A stretch of 43,977 bases of DNA from Candidatus Hydrogenedentota bacterium. Its GTDB lineage: Bacteria; Hydrogenedentota; Hydrogenedentia; Hydrogenedentales; SLHB01. Both the position numbers and the translations under genes were made by a program. Positions 26,384 through 35,062 of this stretch are shown one piece after another; positions within the stretch are counted from its first letter, which is position 1; every line of letters begins with the position of its first letter. Where the stretch lies: NCBI GenBank assembly GCA_903925285.1, contig CAIYET010000401.1:1-43977 (forward strand), written 5' to 3'. Under the pieces are notes generated by a model. It was not told the origin of the DNA. It saw only the letters and a list, made by a program, of their open reading frames with translations, and searched no databases.

Positions 26384-27136
26384 ATGGAACGGATGCAAGC
26401 GCAACGGGAGTTGATGAAGTCTGCCTTCGGGACGTTTCTGGCGGGGGCTTCCGGCCAGAGCCAGGGCAAGCCTGAACCGCCGATCGAGAAGGCGTGTCCG
26501 CCGAACGCGGAATTGGTTGCGTTGCCGCCGCCGGATATGTCCGTGTTGACGCAACCGGAGTTGCGGGCGTGCATGGCGTCGCGCCGGAGCCGTCGGCATT
26601 GGTCGCATGAGTTCATGTCGAAGCAAGAATTGTCTTTCCTGCTGTGGGCCACGCAAGGCGTCGAGGAAGTGGTCGGCGACGGTTACGCGACCATGCGCAC
26701 GGTCCCGTCAGGCGGCGCGCGGCATGCCTTCGAGACCTACCTGATCGTGAACCGTGTGGACGGTCTTCTTCCCGCCGTTTACCGGTATCGGCCGATCCAA
26801 CACGAACTGCTGTTTCTGTTCGGAGCCGACACCTTGCTCGAGCATCTGAACGCGGCGGTGTTCGGGCAGCGGTTCGTAAACGACGCCTCGGTCGTGTTTA
26901 TCTGGACCTGCGTGCCATACCGGGGTGAATGGCGCTACGGTCCCGCCGCGCACAAGTTGATGCTCATCGACGCGGGTCACGTGTGCCAGAATCTGTACCT
27001 CGCGTGTGAAGCCATCGGCGCGGGGACCTGCGCGGTGGCCGCTTACGATCAGGATGCGCTGGATCGCCTGCTCCAACTCGATACGCACGAGGAGTTTAGC
27101 CTCTACCTCGCGCCTGTGGGGAAACGGCCGGAATAG
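26384..27136 (+). CDS. SagB/ThcOx-type nitroreductase-fold oxidoreductase
   Basis: A 250-residue FMN-dependent protein. RRSRRHWSHEFMSKQELSFL is the flavin-binding start typical of SagB-like enzymes. PSGGARHAFETYLIVNRV, VYRYRPIQHEL and the C-terminal GAGTCAVAAYDQDALDRLLQL match the rest of the fold. SagB-type enzymes oxidise azoline rings in ribosomal peptide natural products, but many stand-alone members have no peptide partner. No precursor peptide, YcaO or cyclodehydratase gene is seen here. The start ATG at 26384 is chosen over an internal-frame earlier start, since it lies just after the aminotransferase stop (TGA at 26371-26373). Confidence 0.82.
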   Translation: MERMQAQRELMKSAFGTFLAGASGQSQGKPEPPIEKACPPNAELVALPPPDMSVLTQPELRACMASRRSRRHWSHEFMSKQELSFLLWATQGVEEVVGDGYATMRTVPSGGARHAFETYLIVNRVDGLLPAVYRYRPIQHELLFLFGADTLLEHLNAAVFGQRFVNDASVVFIWTCVPYRGEWRYGPAAHKLMLIDAGHVCQNLYLACEAIGAGTCAVAAYDQDALDRLLQLDTHEEFSLYLAPVGKRPE

Positions 27137-27189
27137 CGGACGGCGGTTGGCCATAAAAATGTTGGGAGCCCCCAGATTCCGTAACGAAG

Positions 27190-27218
27190 TTGGTTTCCGG
27201 GGGTAAGACTGGTATACT
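27190..27218 (+). promoter_or_regulatory. Possible promoter before the ECF sigma factor
   Basis: TTGGTT at 27190-27195 and TATACT at 27213-27218 have a 17-base spacer. The -10 is good, the -35 weak. The start codon at 27275 lies about 50 bases after the expected transcription start. Confidence 0.4.
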
Positions 27219-27274
27219 GTTGACAATTGGATGCAACTTTTCTGCCCAGACGGGCATTGGATGAGGAGACAGGT

Positions 27275-27982
27275 TTGATCCTCAATAAGGATAGCCAAAT
27301 CGGTATGGCGGAAGGCTTACAGAGCGCGGCGGCACTGAAATCCGGGACGCGGTTTCGCGTGATATCCTCGGATGCGGACCCGGTGCGCGAATTGGGCGAC
27401 GAAGCCCTCATGGCCGTGCATGCCGCCGGTTCGGAGGAGGCCTTCGCCGAATTGGTCCGCCGCCATCAAAAAGGCGTGTTGAATTACATGTACCGGATGC
27501 TGCAGAACCGCCACGTCGCGGAGGAACTGACGCAGGAAGTTTTCATGGCGTTGGTGAAGAATGCGCAACGGTATCAGCCGACTGCGAAATTCACGACGTA
27601 TCTGTACGCGATCGCGTCGAACATCGTATCGAAGGAATGGCAGCGGACCAAGCGGCGTCCGAAGTTGTTCAGTTTCTCTTCGTTTCTGGGCGGCAAGTCG
27701 CATGACGAAGACGATTTCAATCCGCTCGAACACGTGGGTGACGCGCGTGCGTCGGTCTTGGCGGACTTCCAGCGGGTCGAGATTTCCGAAGCGGTGAATG
27801 CGGCGCTGAAACATTTGCCGGATCACCAGCGCGAGGCGTTCGTGCTGTTGCGCTTCCATAATCTGTCGTACGAGGAAATCGCGAACATCACGGATACGCC
27901 GGTGGGCACGGTGAAATCGCGTGTGGTTCGCGCCGAGCGCGCGTTGCGGCCGCTGCTCGAGCGATTTCGAGAATACGTTTAG
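27275..27982 (+). CDS. ECF-family RNA polymerase sigma factor
   Basis: A 235-residue sigma-70 family protein. Region 2 is visible in EEAFAELVRRHQKGVLNYMY and HVAEELTQEVFMALV. Region 4 follows in LPDHQREAFVLLRFHNLSY and YEEIANITDTPVGTVKSRV, a helix-turn-helix for the -35 element. A TTG start at 27275 is favoured because GAGGAG stands seven bases upstream. ATG codons at 27227 and 27305 are alternatives. The anti-sigma factor follows 17 bp downstream, which is typical of an ECF/anti-sigma pair responding to an envelope or surface signal. Confidence 0.9.
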   Translation: MILNKDSQIGMAEGLQSAAALKSGTRFRVISSDADPVRELGDEALMAVHAAGSEEAFAELVRRHQKGVLNYMYRMLQNRHVAEELTQEVFMALVKNAQRYQPTAKFTTYLYAIASNIVSKEWQRTKRRPKLFSFSSFLGGKSHDEDDFNPLEHVGDARASVLADFQRVEISEAVNAALKHLPDHQREAFVLLRFHNLSYEEIANITDTPVGTVKSRVVRAERALRPLLERFREYV

Positions 27983-27999
27983 CGTAGGGGCGTTGCGGG

Positions 28000-28665
28000 A
28001 TGAAGTGGCATCCAAACAAGCATGATCTGATGGCCTATGCGGAAGGGCTCGCGGACCGCCGCGGGATTCTCTCCGCCAAGACAGGCGGTCATGTGGTCGC
28101 GTGCAAGACCTGCATGGCGGAAATCCAGCGGATGCGTGCGTCTTTCGAAGTGTTGCACCGCTCGTGCGAACTCGAACCCTCGAACGATTTTACGACGCGC
28201 GTCCTCATCGCGGCCCGGCAAGAGCGAACCGCCCTCGAAGTTCGGCGTGTGCGTCGGCCCCGCATCCGGCCGCTGCTCAAAGGCCTCGCATACGCGGTGG
28301 GCGTTTTGATTGTCGCCGTTGCGGGTTTCAAGACAGCGTTGAATGCGGGTTCGCATGTGCCGTCCAGTTTTACGCGCGGGACGGATCGCGTCGCCGAAGC
28401 GATGCTTTCTCCCGACGCCATCCGCAAGGCCAGCGCGGAAGTGCAGGCGCTAGCGGCGGCGGTGCAGGCCCCGGCCACGAAACGGTTCAGCCCCGTCGAA
28501 ATCGAGCGGCGTCGTGCGGTACAAGCGTTGAACACCGATATCGAAGCGGCCCGTGTCGCGCTCCAGCGCAATCCCGGCTGTCTGCGCGCCAGCCGTGTGA
28601 TGGATTCTAATCTTCAGCGCCAGGCGCAGACCTTGCGGGCGCTCTACCTCGAGAGCAGCCTGTAA
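28000..28665 (+). CDS. Membrane-spanning anti-sigma factor with ZAS-type zinc motif
   Basis: A 221-residue protein. The N-terminal HxxxCxxC (H31, C35, C38 in GGHVVACKTC) is the zinc-binding anti-sigma (ZAS) motif. A single hydrophobic helix (around GLAYAVGVLIVAVAGFKTAL) follows, with a periplasmic or external tail of about 110 residues. This fits a transmembrane anti-sigma factor that holds the ECF factor at the membrane until a signal releases it. The tail (ALNTDIEAARVALQRNPGC and after) is helical. Assignment rests on gene order plus the zinc motif and helix. Confidence 0.8.
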   Translation: MKWHPNKHDLMAYAEGLADRRGILSAKTGGHVVACKTCMAEIQRMRASFEVLHRSCELEPSNDFTTRVLIAARQERTALEVRRVRRPRIRPLLKGLAYAVGVLIVAVAGFKTALNAGSHVPSSFTRGTDRVAEAMLSPDAIRKASAEVQALAAAVQAPATKRFSPVEIERRRAVQALNTDIEAARVALQRNPGCLRASRVMDSNLQRQAQTLRALYLESSL

Positions 28666-28725
28666 CACGCATGATTCAAGAAGAACAGGGGGCTTTTTTC
28701 AAAGCGTAACATCTTCCATGCATGC

Positions 28726-28757
28726 AAGGATGAAGGATGAAGGATGAAGGATGAAAA
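28726..28757. repeat. Heptamer repeat (AAGGATG)n overlapping the next start codon
   Basis: Four AAGGATG units run directly into the ATG at 28744 and the codons after it. The unit itself holds an AAGGA ribosome-site-like core and an ATG. The unit is the same as at 8955 and 34901. Confidence 0.92.
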
Positions 28758-30768
28758 AGAACACAACCTCGTTCCATCCCGCCGCACGCAAGGCTTCCGT
28801 GCCGGCATAAGATTTTCCAATTGCGCCGCAAGCGTTTCATCCCAGAGGCGCAAGGTCTCCGCGCCTCGGTTCATCCTTCTGGCAGCGTTTCTTCTTGCAT
28901 GCGGCCCCGCCGTGGCGCAAGGCAATCTGATGGACCGGGTCGGTTCCGTGTTCGACGGGGTCGCGCGCGGACTCGATTTCGTCGGCAAGAAGGCGCAAGA
29001 CCTCATCGGACCAGGTCTCGGCCTCGGCGAGGGCGAGGCGGGCGGATTCGTCGAGTCGCGCGAATTCGAGGAGCGCTATCCCGTCGCGTCCGGCGTACAG
29101 GTGTCCTTATCCAACGCGTTCGGCGAGATCTGCGTCGCGACCTGGGAAAATCAGGTCGTACAGATCGCGGCCCACATGTCCGTTCGCGCGGAAACCGTCG
29201 CCCTGGCGCGCGATGTCGCGCAAGGTATCGCCATAAAGGTCACGCCCGTCGAAGGCCGTATCGACGCCAACACCGTCTTCCCGGATCCGCGCTCGGACAT
29301 GGGCAAACTGACCTACGAGGTCAATTACACGGTGCTCGTACCCAAGGACGCCGGCGTAACGGTCCGCAACGATTTCGGCGACACGCGCGTTGTCGGCATC
29401 GGCGGCGCGCTGGCCGTGGATGTCCGTTACGGCGCCATCGAACTGCGCGACTTGGCGGGCACGGTCGATGTGCGCGCGCGCGGCGAGTTTCCCGTGGACG
29501 TTCAAGGCTTGAAGCAAGGCGGCGCATTTGATCTGCACGGCGCGCGCGCCGCGTTTCGCAACGTGGCGGGCAAACTCAAAGCCGCCAATTTCCGAGGCAG
29601 CATCGAACTGTATGAAGTCCCCGCCGACGCCGATGTGGATATGGCCTGCGAGAGCGGTTCGATCACGTTTTGGGTTCCGAAGGACGCCACACCGGCGTTC
29701 ACCGCCACGGCCCTGTTCGGCGATGTCCAGTCCGACGCGCCGGTATCGCGGATCGCCGAGGGCAGCTTCGTCGTCGCGCGCACGGGGGCGGCCGAACCCG
29801 CACCGCGCGTTGCCCTGCGCGTATCGTTCGGCGATATCGTCGTCAAGTACGCGGACGCGCAATCCGGCGTTGGGGCGGACGCGGCCTCGATCGCGGCAGC
29901 GGCGAGCGCACAACCGTTCAAGGAAGTCTTGACGCTGACGGAAATCCTTCCGGAAAACGGAAAGCTGATCGTCGAGGGCATTATAGGCGACATTCGGATC
30001 GTCGGCGCGGATACGGAAGGGTTGCGCGCCACGGCGACCAAGTATGTCCGGGTCCAATCGCAACCCAACGTGCGCGCCGCGTTGCAAGCGCTCGATGTGC
30101 GGGCCACGCGCGCTACGGATGGCGTCATCACGATCCGCACCGCCGCGACCGACAACATGGCGGCGCTCGGATGCGCGGTCTATCGCGTCGACCTCGCCAT
30201 CGAATGTCCGCGCGGCGTCTCCGTCGACGTCCAGGCCCAAGACGGCCAGACGAGCGTCGACGGGTTGGGCGGAACCGTGATGATCGTACAAAGCGCGGGC
30301 GTCGTCACGGCCGAACATCTCAAAGGCAGCCTCGCCTTGACCAACCGGAAAGGCGACATCAAAGCCGTCTCCTGCGCCGGGCCGGTCGAAGCCACCGCGT
30401 CGTACGGCGATATTGCGATGTCGGACATCTACGGCAAGATGACGATCGACGCCACACAAGGCAAGACGACCATCGAATCGGCGCATGCCGAAATCGCCGT
30501 CCGCGCCAAAGGCGGCGACGTACGCGTGCTGTCCCTCGACAACGTCCCCGCCAACTACGACATCCGTGTCGAACAAGGCAGTATCGGCGTCCTGCTGCCG
30601 CCCGCCACCGACGCCGCCATCGCCGCCACCGCGGAGAACGGCGCCGTCCATTCCGCCATCCCGTTGACCGGCAGCATCCGAAAAGACTTCCAGGAATTCG
30701 TCAAGGTTGGCGCGAGCCCCTTCCACGTTACACTGCAAACCAAAAACGGCGACATCGTCATCAACTGA
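28744..30768 (+). CDS. Exported DUF4097-like beta-strand repeat protein
   Basis: A 674-residue protein. A long N-terminus (about 40 residues) precedes the hydrophobic export segment FILLAAFLLACGPAVAQG. The rest is repetitive beta-strand sequence of the type found in DUF4097/adhesin-like proteins: VQVSLSNAFGEICVATWEN, VTVRNDFGDTRVVGIGG and IELRDLAGTVDVRARGEF near the N-terminus and again later (GSLALTNRKGDIKAV, VRAKGGDVRVLSLDN). The frame starts at the ATG at 28744 inside the heptamer repeat; no other start in frame precedes the signal peptide. It follows the ECF/anti-sigma pair, so it may be the target of that system. A lipoprotein reading (LLACG) is also possible. Confidence 0.72.
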   Translation: MKDEKEHNLVPSRRTQGFRAGIRFSNCAASVSSQRRKVSAPRFILLAAFLLACGPAVAQGNLMDRVGSVFDGVARGLDFVGKKAQDLIGPGLGLGEGEAGGFVESREFEERYPVASGVQVSLSNAFGEICVATWENQVVQIAAHMSVRAETVALARDVAQGIAIKVTPVEGRIDANTVFPDPRSDMGKLTYEVNYTVLVPKDAGVTVRNDFGDTRVVGIGGALAVDVRYGAIELRDLAGTVDVRARGEFPVDVQGLKQGGAFDLHGARAAFRNVAGKLKAANFRGSIELYEVPADADVDMACESGSITFWVPKDATPAFTATALFGDVQSDAPVSRIAEGSFVVARTGAAEPAPRVALRVSFGDIVVKYADAQSGVGADAASIAAAASAQPFKEVLTLTEILPENGKLIVEGIIGDIRIVGADTEGLRATATKYVRVQSQPNVRAALQALDVRATRATDGVITIRTAATDNMAALGCAVYRVDLAIECPRGVSVDVQAQDGQTSVDGLGGTVMIVQSAGVVTAEHLKGSLALTNRKGDIKAVSCAGPVEATASYGDIAMSDIYGKMTIDATQGKTTIESAHAEIAVRAKGGDVRVLSLDNVPANYDIRVEQGSIGVLLPPATDAAIAATAENGAVHSAIPLTGSIRKDFQEFVKVGASPFHVTLQTKNGDIVIN

Positions 30769-30799
30769 CGGATCGCGCGCGGGGAACGTTTCTAAGTAG

Positions 30800-30820
30800 C
30801 GCGACGTTTACAGCGTCGCG
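30800..30820. terminator. GC hairpin between convergent genes
   Basis: CGCGACG and CGTCGCG pair with a seven-base loop. It lies 30 bases after the DUF4097-like stop and between convergent genes. There is no T-run, so it may act as a Rho-assisted or weak terminator, or simply as a palindrome. Confidence 0.4.
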
Positions 30821-30958
30821 GCGGATGCTGAATAACGACGTTGGATACGCCGTGTTGCCTCAGCAGTCGTAGCCCGGCGTTGCAGCATTTGTCTATCCGT
30901 TAAGTGGTGATCAGTCGCCAGGCGCGATTCTTCGAGGTAAGCGGTCTGCCACAATCAA

Positions 30959-33529
30959 TCAGGTTTTGGTGGCCTTATGACGGCACGTCAAGTCGCCAGC
31001 ACGCTTTAAGCGAGTCAAGCGGGCTGCACCCAAGATGAGCGTGAGCGCCGCGAGCAGCAATAGGCCCGTTCGCCCGAGCGCGGGCAGTTGAGATGTGTCG
31101 GTTACCGTGACTGTCGCGGTAGGAGTGGTATAGAGGTCTTTCGACTCGTCCGTCACCGTCGCCACATAGTCGCCGGCGTCCTCGACCACGAGTGAGGGTA
31201 TCTGGAAGGTGTCCGTAGTTGCGTCGGGGATATCGTCTCCATCCTTCGTCCATTGAATATTCGTATGGCCGACGTTTCCCGTAAACCCAACGTGCATGCT
31301 CAGACCGTCCCCCGTGTGAAACGCTCCACCTGTTGGCAGGTCGGTGAACACAAACCCGTTGCCGGGGAATTCGGCGCAGTACGAGCGGAATTGTCCGCCG
31401 GCACTGGTAAAATCGCCTCCCGCGAACACGGTCGTTCCCCACAGGGCAAGTTCGTCGACATATGCACCGTACCGCCCCCCCGCCAAATTGGGATTCCAGT
31501 CGGTGGCCAGGCCCGTCGAGGTGTTCAGCGCGGCGATGCTATTTCGGGTTTGGCCACCGATGCTTGTGAATTCGCCTCCCACGTATATTGTCATCCCCGA
31601 CACAGCCAAGGCAGCGACTGCGTTATCCGGGCTGGGGTTCCAGGCGGTGGCCTCGCCCGTCGAGGCGTCCACTGCTCCGATGTGGTTGCGCATCTGACCG
31701 CCAATGCTCAAGAAATTGCCCCCCACATACACCGTTGTACCCACTACTGAAAGCTTAGAAATATGCGTTGTGGAGTGGCCGTTGTTGCCCTCCAGTTGGG
31801 CATCCCAGGTTGTGGCAAGGCCCGTCGTGGCGTCTAGTGCGGCAATGCAGTTGCGCGGCTGGCCGCCGATGTACGTGAACTCACCCCCGGCATACACCGT
31901 CGTGCCCGAAACCGCAAGGGATCTGACAAACGGACCGAAGTCGCCTCCCCATGCGCTGGGGTTAAAGGCGGTGGCGAGGCCCGTTGTGGCGTCGAGCGCG
32001 GCAATGCTGCTGCGCGCCAGGCCGCCAATGCTGCTGAAATGCCCCCCCACGTATACGACCGTGTCCGACACCGCAAAGGCCCTGACCTGACTGCCGCCTT
32101 CTGCGCTTGGAGCCCAGTTGGTAGCCAAGCCCGTCGTCACGTCCAGCGCGGCAATGGAGTTGCGCATCTGGCCGCCGATGCTTGAGAAGAGGCCGCCGAC
32201 ATAGAGAGTCGTTCCGGATACCGTAAGCACGTCGACAGTATCATTCGAGTTTGCGTTCCAGTTGGTGGCCAAGCCCGTCGCAGCGTCCAGCGCGGCGATG
32301 TTGTTCCGCGCCAGGCCACCAATGCTTCGGAAGCGCCCGCCCGCGTATACCGCCGTACCCGATACCGCTAGAGCTTGGACGTCGCCGCCCACGTTTGGAT
32401 CCCAGTTGGTGGCCAAGCCCGTCGTGGCGTCCAACGCGGCGATACGATAGCGCGTTTGGTCACCGATGCTCGTGAACCCACCTCCCGCGTACACCGTCGC
32501 GCCCGATGCTGCCAGAGCCCAGACATTGCCGTCCGCGTTGGGGCTCCAGGCGGTGGCTAAGCCCGTCGAGACTTCCAACGCGGCAATGTTGTTGCGTGTC
32601 TGACCGCCGATGCTCGCGAAAGCGCCCCCCGCATACACCGTCGTATCCGATAGCGCAAGTGCCCAGACATGGGGGGCGCTGCCCCCCGTATTGGGGTCCC
32701 AGGCGGTAGCCAGGCCCGTTGCGGGGTCCAACGCGGCGATGTTGTGGCGCGTCTGGCCGCCGATGCTCGTGAAAGCGCCCCCCGCGTATACTATTGTCCC
32801 CGATGCCACAAGCGCGTTTATCTCGCCGTTCGCGTTGGGGTTCCATGTCGTGGCTAGTCCCGTCGTAGCATCCAGCGCGGCGATGCAGTTGCGCGTCTGG
32901 CCGCCGATGCTCGTGAATATGCCCCCCGCGTATACCGTTGTGCCCAATACCGCAAGGGCGTAGACATTGTAGCTCGCGTTGGGATTCCAGGCAGTAGCCA
33001 GTCCCGTCGTGGCATCCAGCGCGGCGATACGCATGCGCGTCTGGCCGCCGATGCTAGTGAAATTGCCTGCCGCGTACACAGTCGGTCCCAACACCGCAAG
33101 AGCCTGAACGTGCGTGGTGGCAAAGCCACCGTCATTGCCTGCCGCGCTGGGATTCCACTGGGCATCAACAGTACCGTTGGCTAGGATATGGGCGATCGAG
33201 TTTCGCGCTAGACCACCGATGCGTGTGAAATCCCCGCCTACGTACCACCCGCCGAAACCGTCGGGTACACACGAGTCCATGGTTCCGTCAACCTTGGGAA
33301 AGACAGCGGTAGGTTGCCCGGTTGTGGCATCCAGCGGCACGCCGCTTCCCGTACAGGGCCCGACGTATGTGAAACGGCCGCCGATGTATACCGTGGTCGG
33401 CGTCGTGACGATGGTTTCTACCATCCCGTCTGTAACCCACGTTTCTTCACGCGGTATCGAACTCTGTGCCCACGCCTCGGCGCTAAGGACTAGAACCGCA
33501 ACAAGAACCATCCGTATGAAGGGCTTCAT
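30959..33529 (-). CDS. Secreted beta-propeller repeat protein with Ig-like domain and sorting-type tail
   Basis: An 856-residue protein. The chosen ATG at 33529 has GGGAGGA close before it and starts a signal peptide (MVLVAVLVLSAEAWAQ); the open frame runs 77 codons upstream without that. About twelve full and one partial copy of a 48-54 residue repeat fill most of the protein, with consensus FTSIGGQTRNxIAALDATTG then LATxWNPN and VYAGG. This resembles delta-60 or galactose-oxidase-like blades. After them come an Ig-like domain (IQWTKDGDDIPDATTD, VVEDAGDYVATV) and the C-terminal LPALGRTGLLLLAALTLILG followed by basic residues. It is likely a surface or secreted adhesin or enzyme carrier; no catalytic site is visible. 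Confidence 0.8.
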   Translation of the reverse strand: MKPFIRMVLVAVLVLSAEAWAQSSIPREETWVTDGMVETIVTTPTTVYIGGRFTYVGPCTGSGVPLDATTGQPTAVFPKVDGTMDSCVPDGFGGWYVGGDFTRIGGLARNSIAHILANGTVDAQWNPSAAGNDGGFATTHVQALAVLGPTVYAAGNFTSIGGQTRMRIAALDATTGLATAWNPNASYNVYALAVLGTTVYAGGIFTSIGGQTRNCIAALDATTGLATTWNPNANGEINALVASGTIVYAGGAFTSIGGQTRHNIAALDPATGLATAWDPNTGGSAPHVWALALSDTTVYAGGAFASIGGQTRNNIAALEVSTGLATAWSPNADGNVWALAASGATVYAGGGFTSIGDQTRYRIAALDATTGLATNWDPNVGGDVQALAVSGTAVYAGGRFRSIGGLARNNIAALDAATGLATNWNANSNDTVDVLTVSGTTLYVGGLFSSIGGQMRNSIAALDVTTGLATNWAPSAEGGSQVRAFAVSDTVVYVGGHFSSIGGLARSSIAALDATTGLATAFNPSAWGGDFGPFVRSLAVSGTTVYAGGEFTYIGGQPRNCIAALDATTGLATTWDAQLEGNNGHSTTHISKLSVVGTTVYVGGNFLSIGGQMRNHIGAVDASTGEATAWNPSPDNAVAALAVSGMTIYVGGEFTSIGGQTRNSIAALNTSTGLATDWNPNLAGGRYGAYVDELALWGTTVFAGGDFTSAGGQFRSYCAEFPGNGFVFTDLPTGGAFHTGDGLSMHVGFTGNVGHTNIQWTKDGDDIPDATTDTFQIPSLVVEDAGDYVATVTDESKDLYTTPTATVTVTDTSQLPALGRTGLLLLAALTLILGAARLTRLKRAGDLTCRHKATKT

Positions 33530-33835
33530 CGAATCCTCCCGTGCATACTGCGTAGCGTGTCGTCCATATGAAGCAAGAGGAGCGAACTCAAAGCGCGCCG
33601 CCACGTTCCAATACGGTATTCGCGGAGTACATTGGGCACTCCCCTCACATGCTCGTGTTATCATCGTATACGGTTCTTGCACGCAGATCAAGGGTTTCAG
33701 CAGAGCTTGGAGCATTTTGACGAACGATTCATGCGAAGACCGTCCTGTAGGCGAAGCCAACTCTCCGCTTTTCTTTGCTTCTTTCTTTTCCTCGCGAAAA
33801 AAAAGGAGGAAGGATCAGATCAGTAATCTACCGCG
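33530..33835. other. Intergenic region with no gene seen
   Basis: 306 bases between two minus-strand genes. It contains a purine run (GAAAAAAAAGGAGGAAGG) at about 33797-33815 and an upstream leader for the propeller gene. I find no RNA gene, and no promoter strong enough to name. Open frames here are short and unsupported. Confidence 0.5.
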
Positions 33836-34804
33836 TTACGAGGCCATCGCATGCACGGGTGTTCCGGTTACTTTCGCGTCTTGTTCCAGGAGGAATGTGA
33901 GAATATCGTCGAGCACTCGGACGACTGTATCCCGGTTCAAGCCGATGTGATCGCCGTCGTAATATTTGATGGTCTTCGGTTCCTTCGCGGCGTCGTGCAG
34001 CGCCGTCGCGGCCGCTGTCGAAATCAAGCAGTCGTCCGTGCCGTTCTGGAAGAAGATCGGACGCGGGGCGATTTGCGCGATGTAGCGCGCGGGATCGGCC
34101 GGGCCTAGCAAGTACCATGCGACGGATTTCGCGAACCACATGGGCACGTACTTGCGGATCTCGCCGGCGACCATTCGCGCATCCAGCATAGCAGGGACGT
34201 TCCCGCCGCCATAGCACAACGCTACTGCCGGGATACGCTTGTCGAAAGCGACCACGGTGCTCCCGGTAATCGCGCTGTAGCTCGCGCCGGTCAGGTAAAT
34301 GCGGTTCGGCGCGATATCGGGCCGCGTCTGCAAGTAGTCGATGAGGCGGCGCGTGTCGTTGACCGTGTACGCGGGACGCCGCAGGAAGGACTTTGCATCC
34401 TCGAAAGGCGTGGCGTTCTTATTTCGCCGTTCTCCGCGCATCAGTTGGTCGAAACTCGCGAACGCGAACCCGGCCTTCACAAACGGCTCGGCGATTTCGT
34501 CCAGAAAATCCTTCTCCTGGCCGATGCCGTGCAGGAAGACGACGCAAGGCCACGGACCGCTGCCCTCCAATGGCGTCGCCAAAAGCGCCGGCACGCGGTC
34601 GTTCATGTAGCCGTTATAATACACCGAGTTGCGGATATAGCCGGGCTTCTCCTGGATTTCGGTAACGCGGGCCTCGAGCGGCGCCTTCGGGTCGTAGCCG
34701 TTGAAATACGTCGCATCCATCACGACCTTGGCTACCGCCAAACCCCCAACAAGCAACACGACCAATGCCCCAACTACAATCCCGGCAATCTTCAAGACTT
34801 TCAT
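33836..34804 (-). CDS. Membrane-anchored alpha/beta hydrolase (dienelactone hydrolase-like)
   Basis: A 322-residue hydrolase. An N-terminal hydrophobic helix (IAGIVVGALVVLLVGGLAVA) anchors or exports it. The fold carries VVFLHGIGQEKDF near 88-100, nucleophile S175 in LTGASYSAITG, an acidic residue D257 or D258 in NGTDDCL, and H286 in YYDGDHIGLN, giving the Ser-Asp-His triad. Likely an esterase or peptidase acting outside the cytoplasm. The start at 34804 is chosen for its GGGATGG site; an ATG at 34816 is an alternative. Substrate unknown. Confidence 0.8.
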   Translation of the reverse strand: MKVLKIAGIVVGALVVLLVGGLAVAKVVMDATYFNGYDPKAPLEARVTEIQEKPGYIRNSVYYNGYMNDRVPALLATPLEGSGPWPCVVFLHGIGQEKDFLDEIAEPFVKAGFAFASFDQLMRGERRNKNATPFEDAKSFLRRPAYTVNDTRRLIDYLQTRPDIAPNRIYLTGASYSAITGSTVVAFDKRIPAVALCYGGGNVPAMLDARMVAGEIRKYVPMWFAKSVAWYLLGPADPARYIAQIAPRPIFFQNGTDDCLISTAAATALHDAAKEPKTIKYYDGDHIGLNRDTVVRVLDDILTFLLEQDAKVTGTPVHAMAS

Positions 34805-34900
34805 GACATTTACCATCCCGCTCTGCGTTTCAATACACTCATGCCAACGGCGTATACTAATTGGCCTTGTCCGCGTAATCAAGAAACCGGGTTTCACGTC

Positions 34901-35034
34901 AAGGATGAAGGATGAAGGATGAATCAGCGGAGGAATTCAGGAGTCAGGAGTCAGAATGGCGCTGCCGTCTCCGTTCATTCTGACTCCTGACTCCTGACTC
35001 CTTAATTTCTTGTTCATCCTTCATCCTTTATCCT
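34901..35034. repeat. Nested inverted heptamer repeat (AAGGATG ... CAGGAGT ... ACTCCTG ... CATCCTT)
   Basis: The outer arms (AAGGATG units on the left, CATCCTT units on the right) enclose inner arms (CAGGAGT units on the left, CTGACTC units on the right), around a GC-rich centre. The whole can fold as one long stem. It lies between the divergent alpha/beta hydrolase and DUF3810 genes. Confidence 0.93.
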
Positions 35035-35062
35035 GCTATAGTGCTGCTGGAGGAAGAAACGC

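Noticed and set aside
26384-27136. A ribosomal-peptide (azole) gene cluster around the SagB-like gene
   Set aside because: No YcaO, precursor peptide or transport gene is seen on either side.
29107-30738. 543-residue minus-strand open frame opposite the DUF4097-like gene
   Set aside because: High-GC antisense shadow; the plus-strand frame has a signal peptide and repeated strands.
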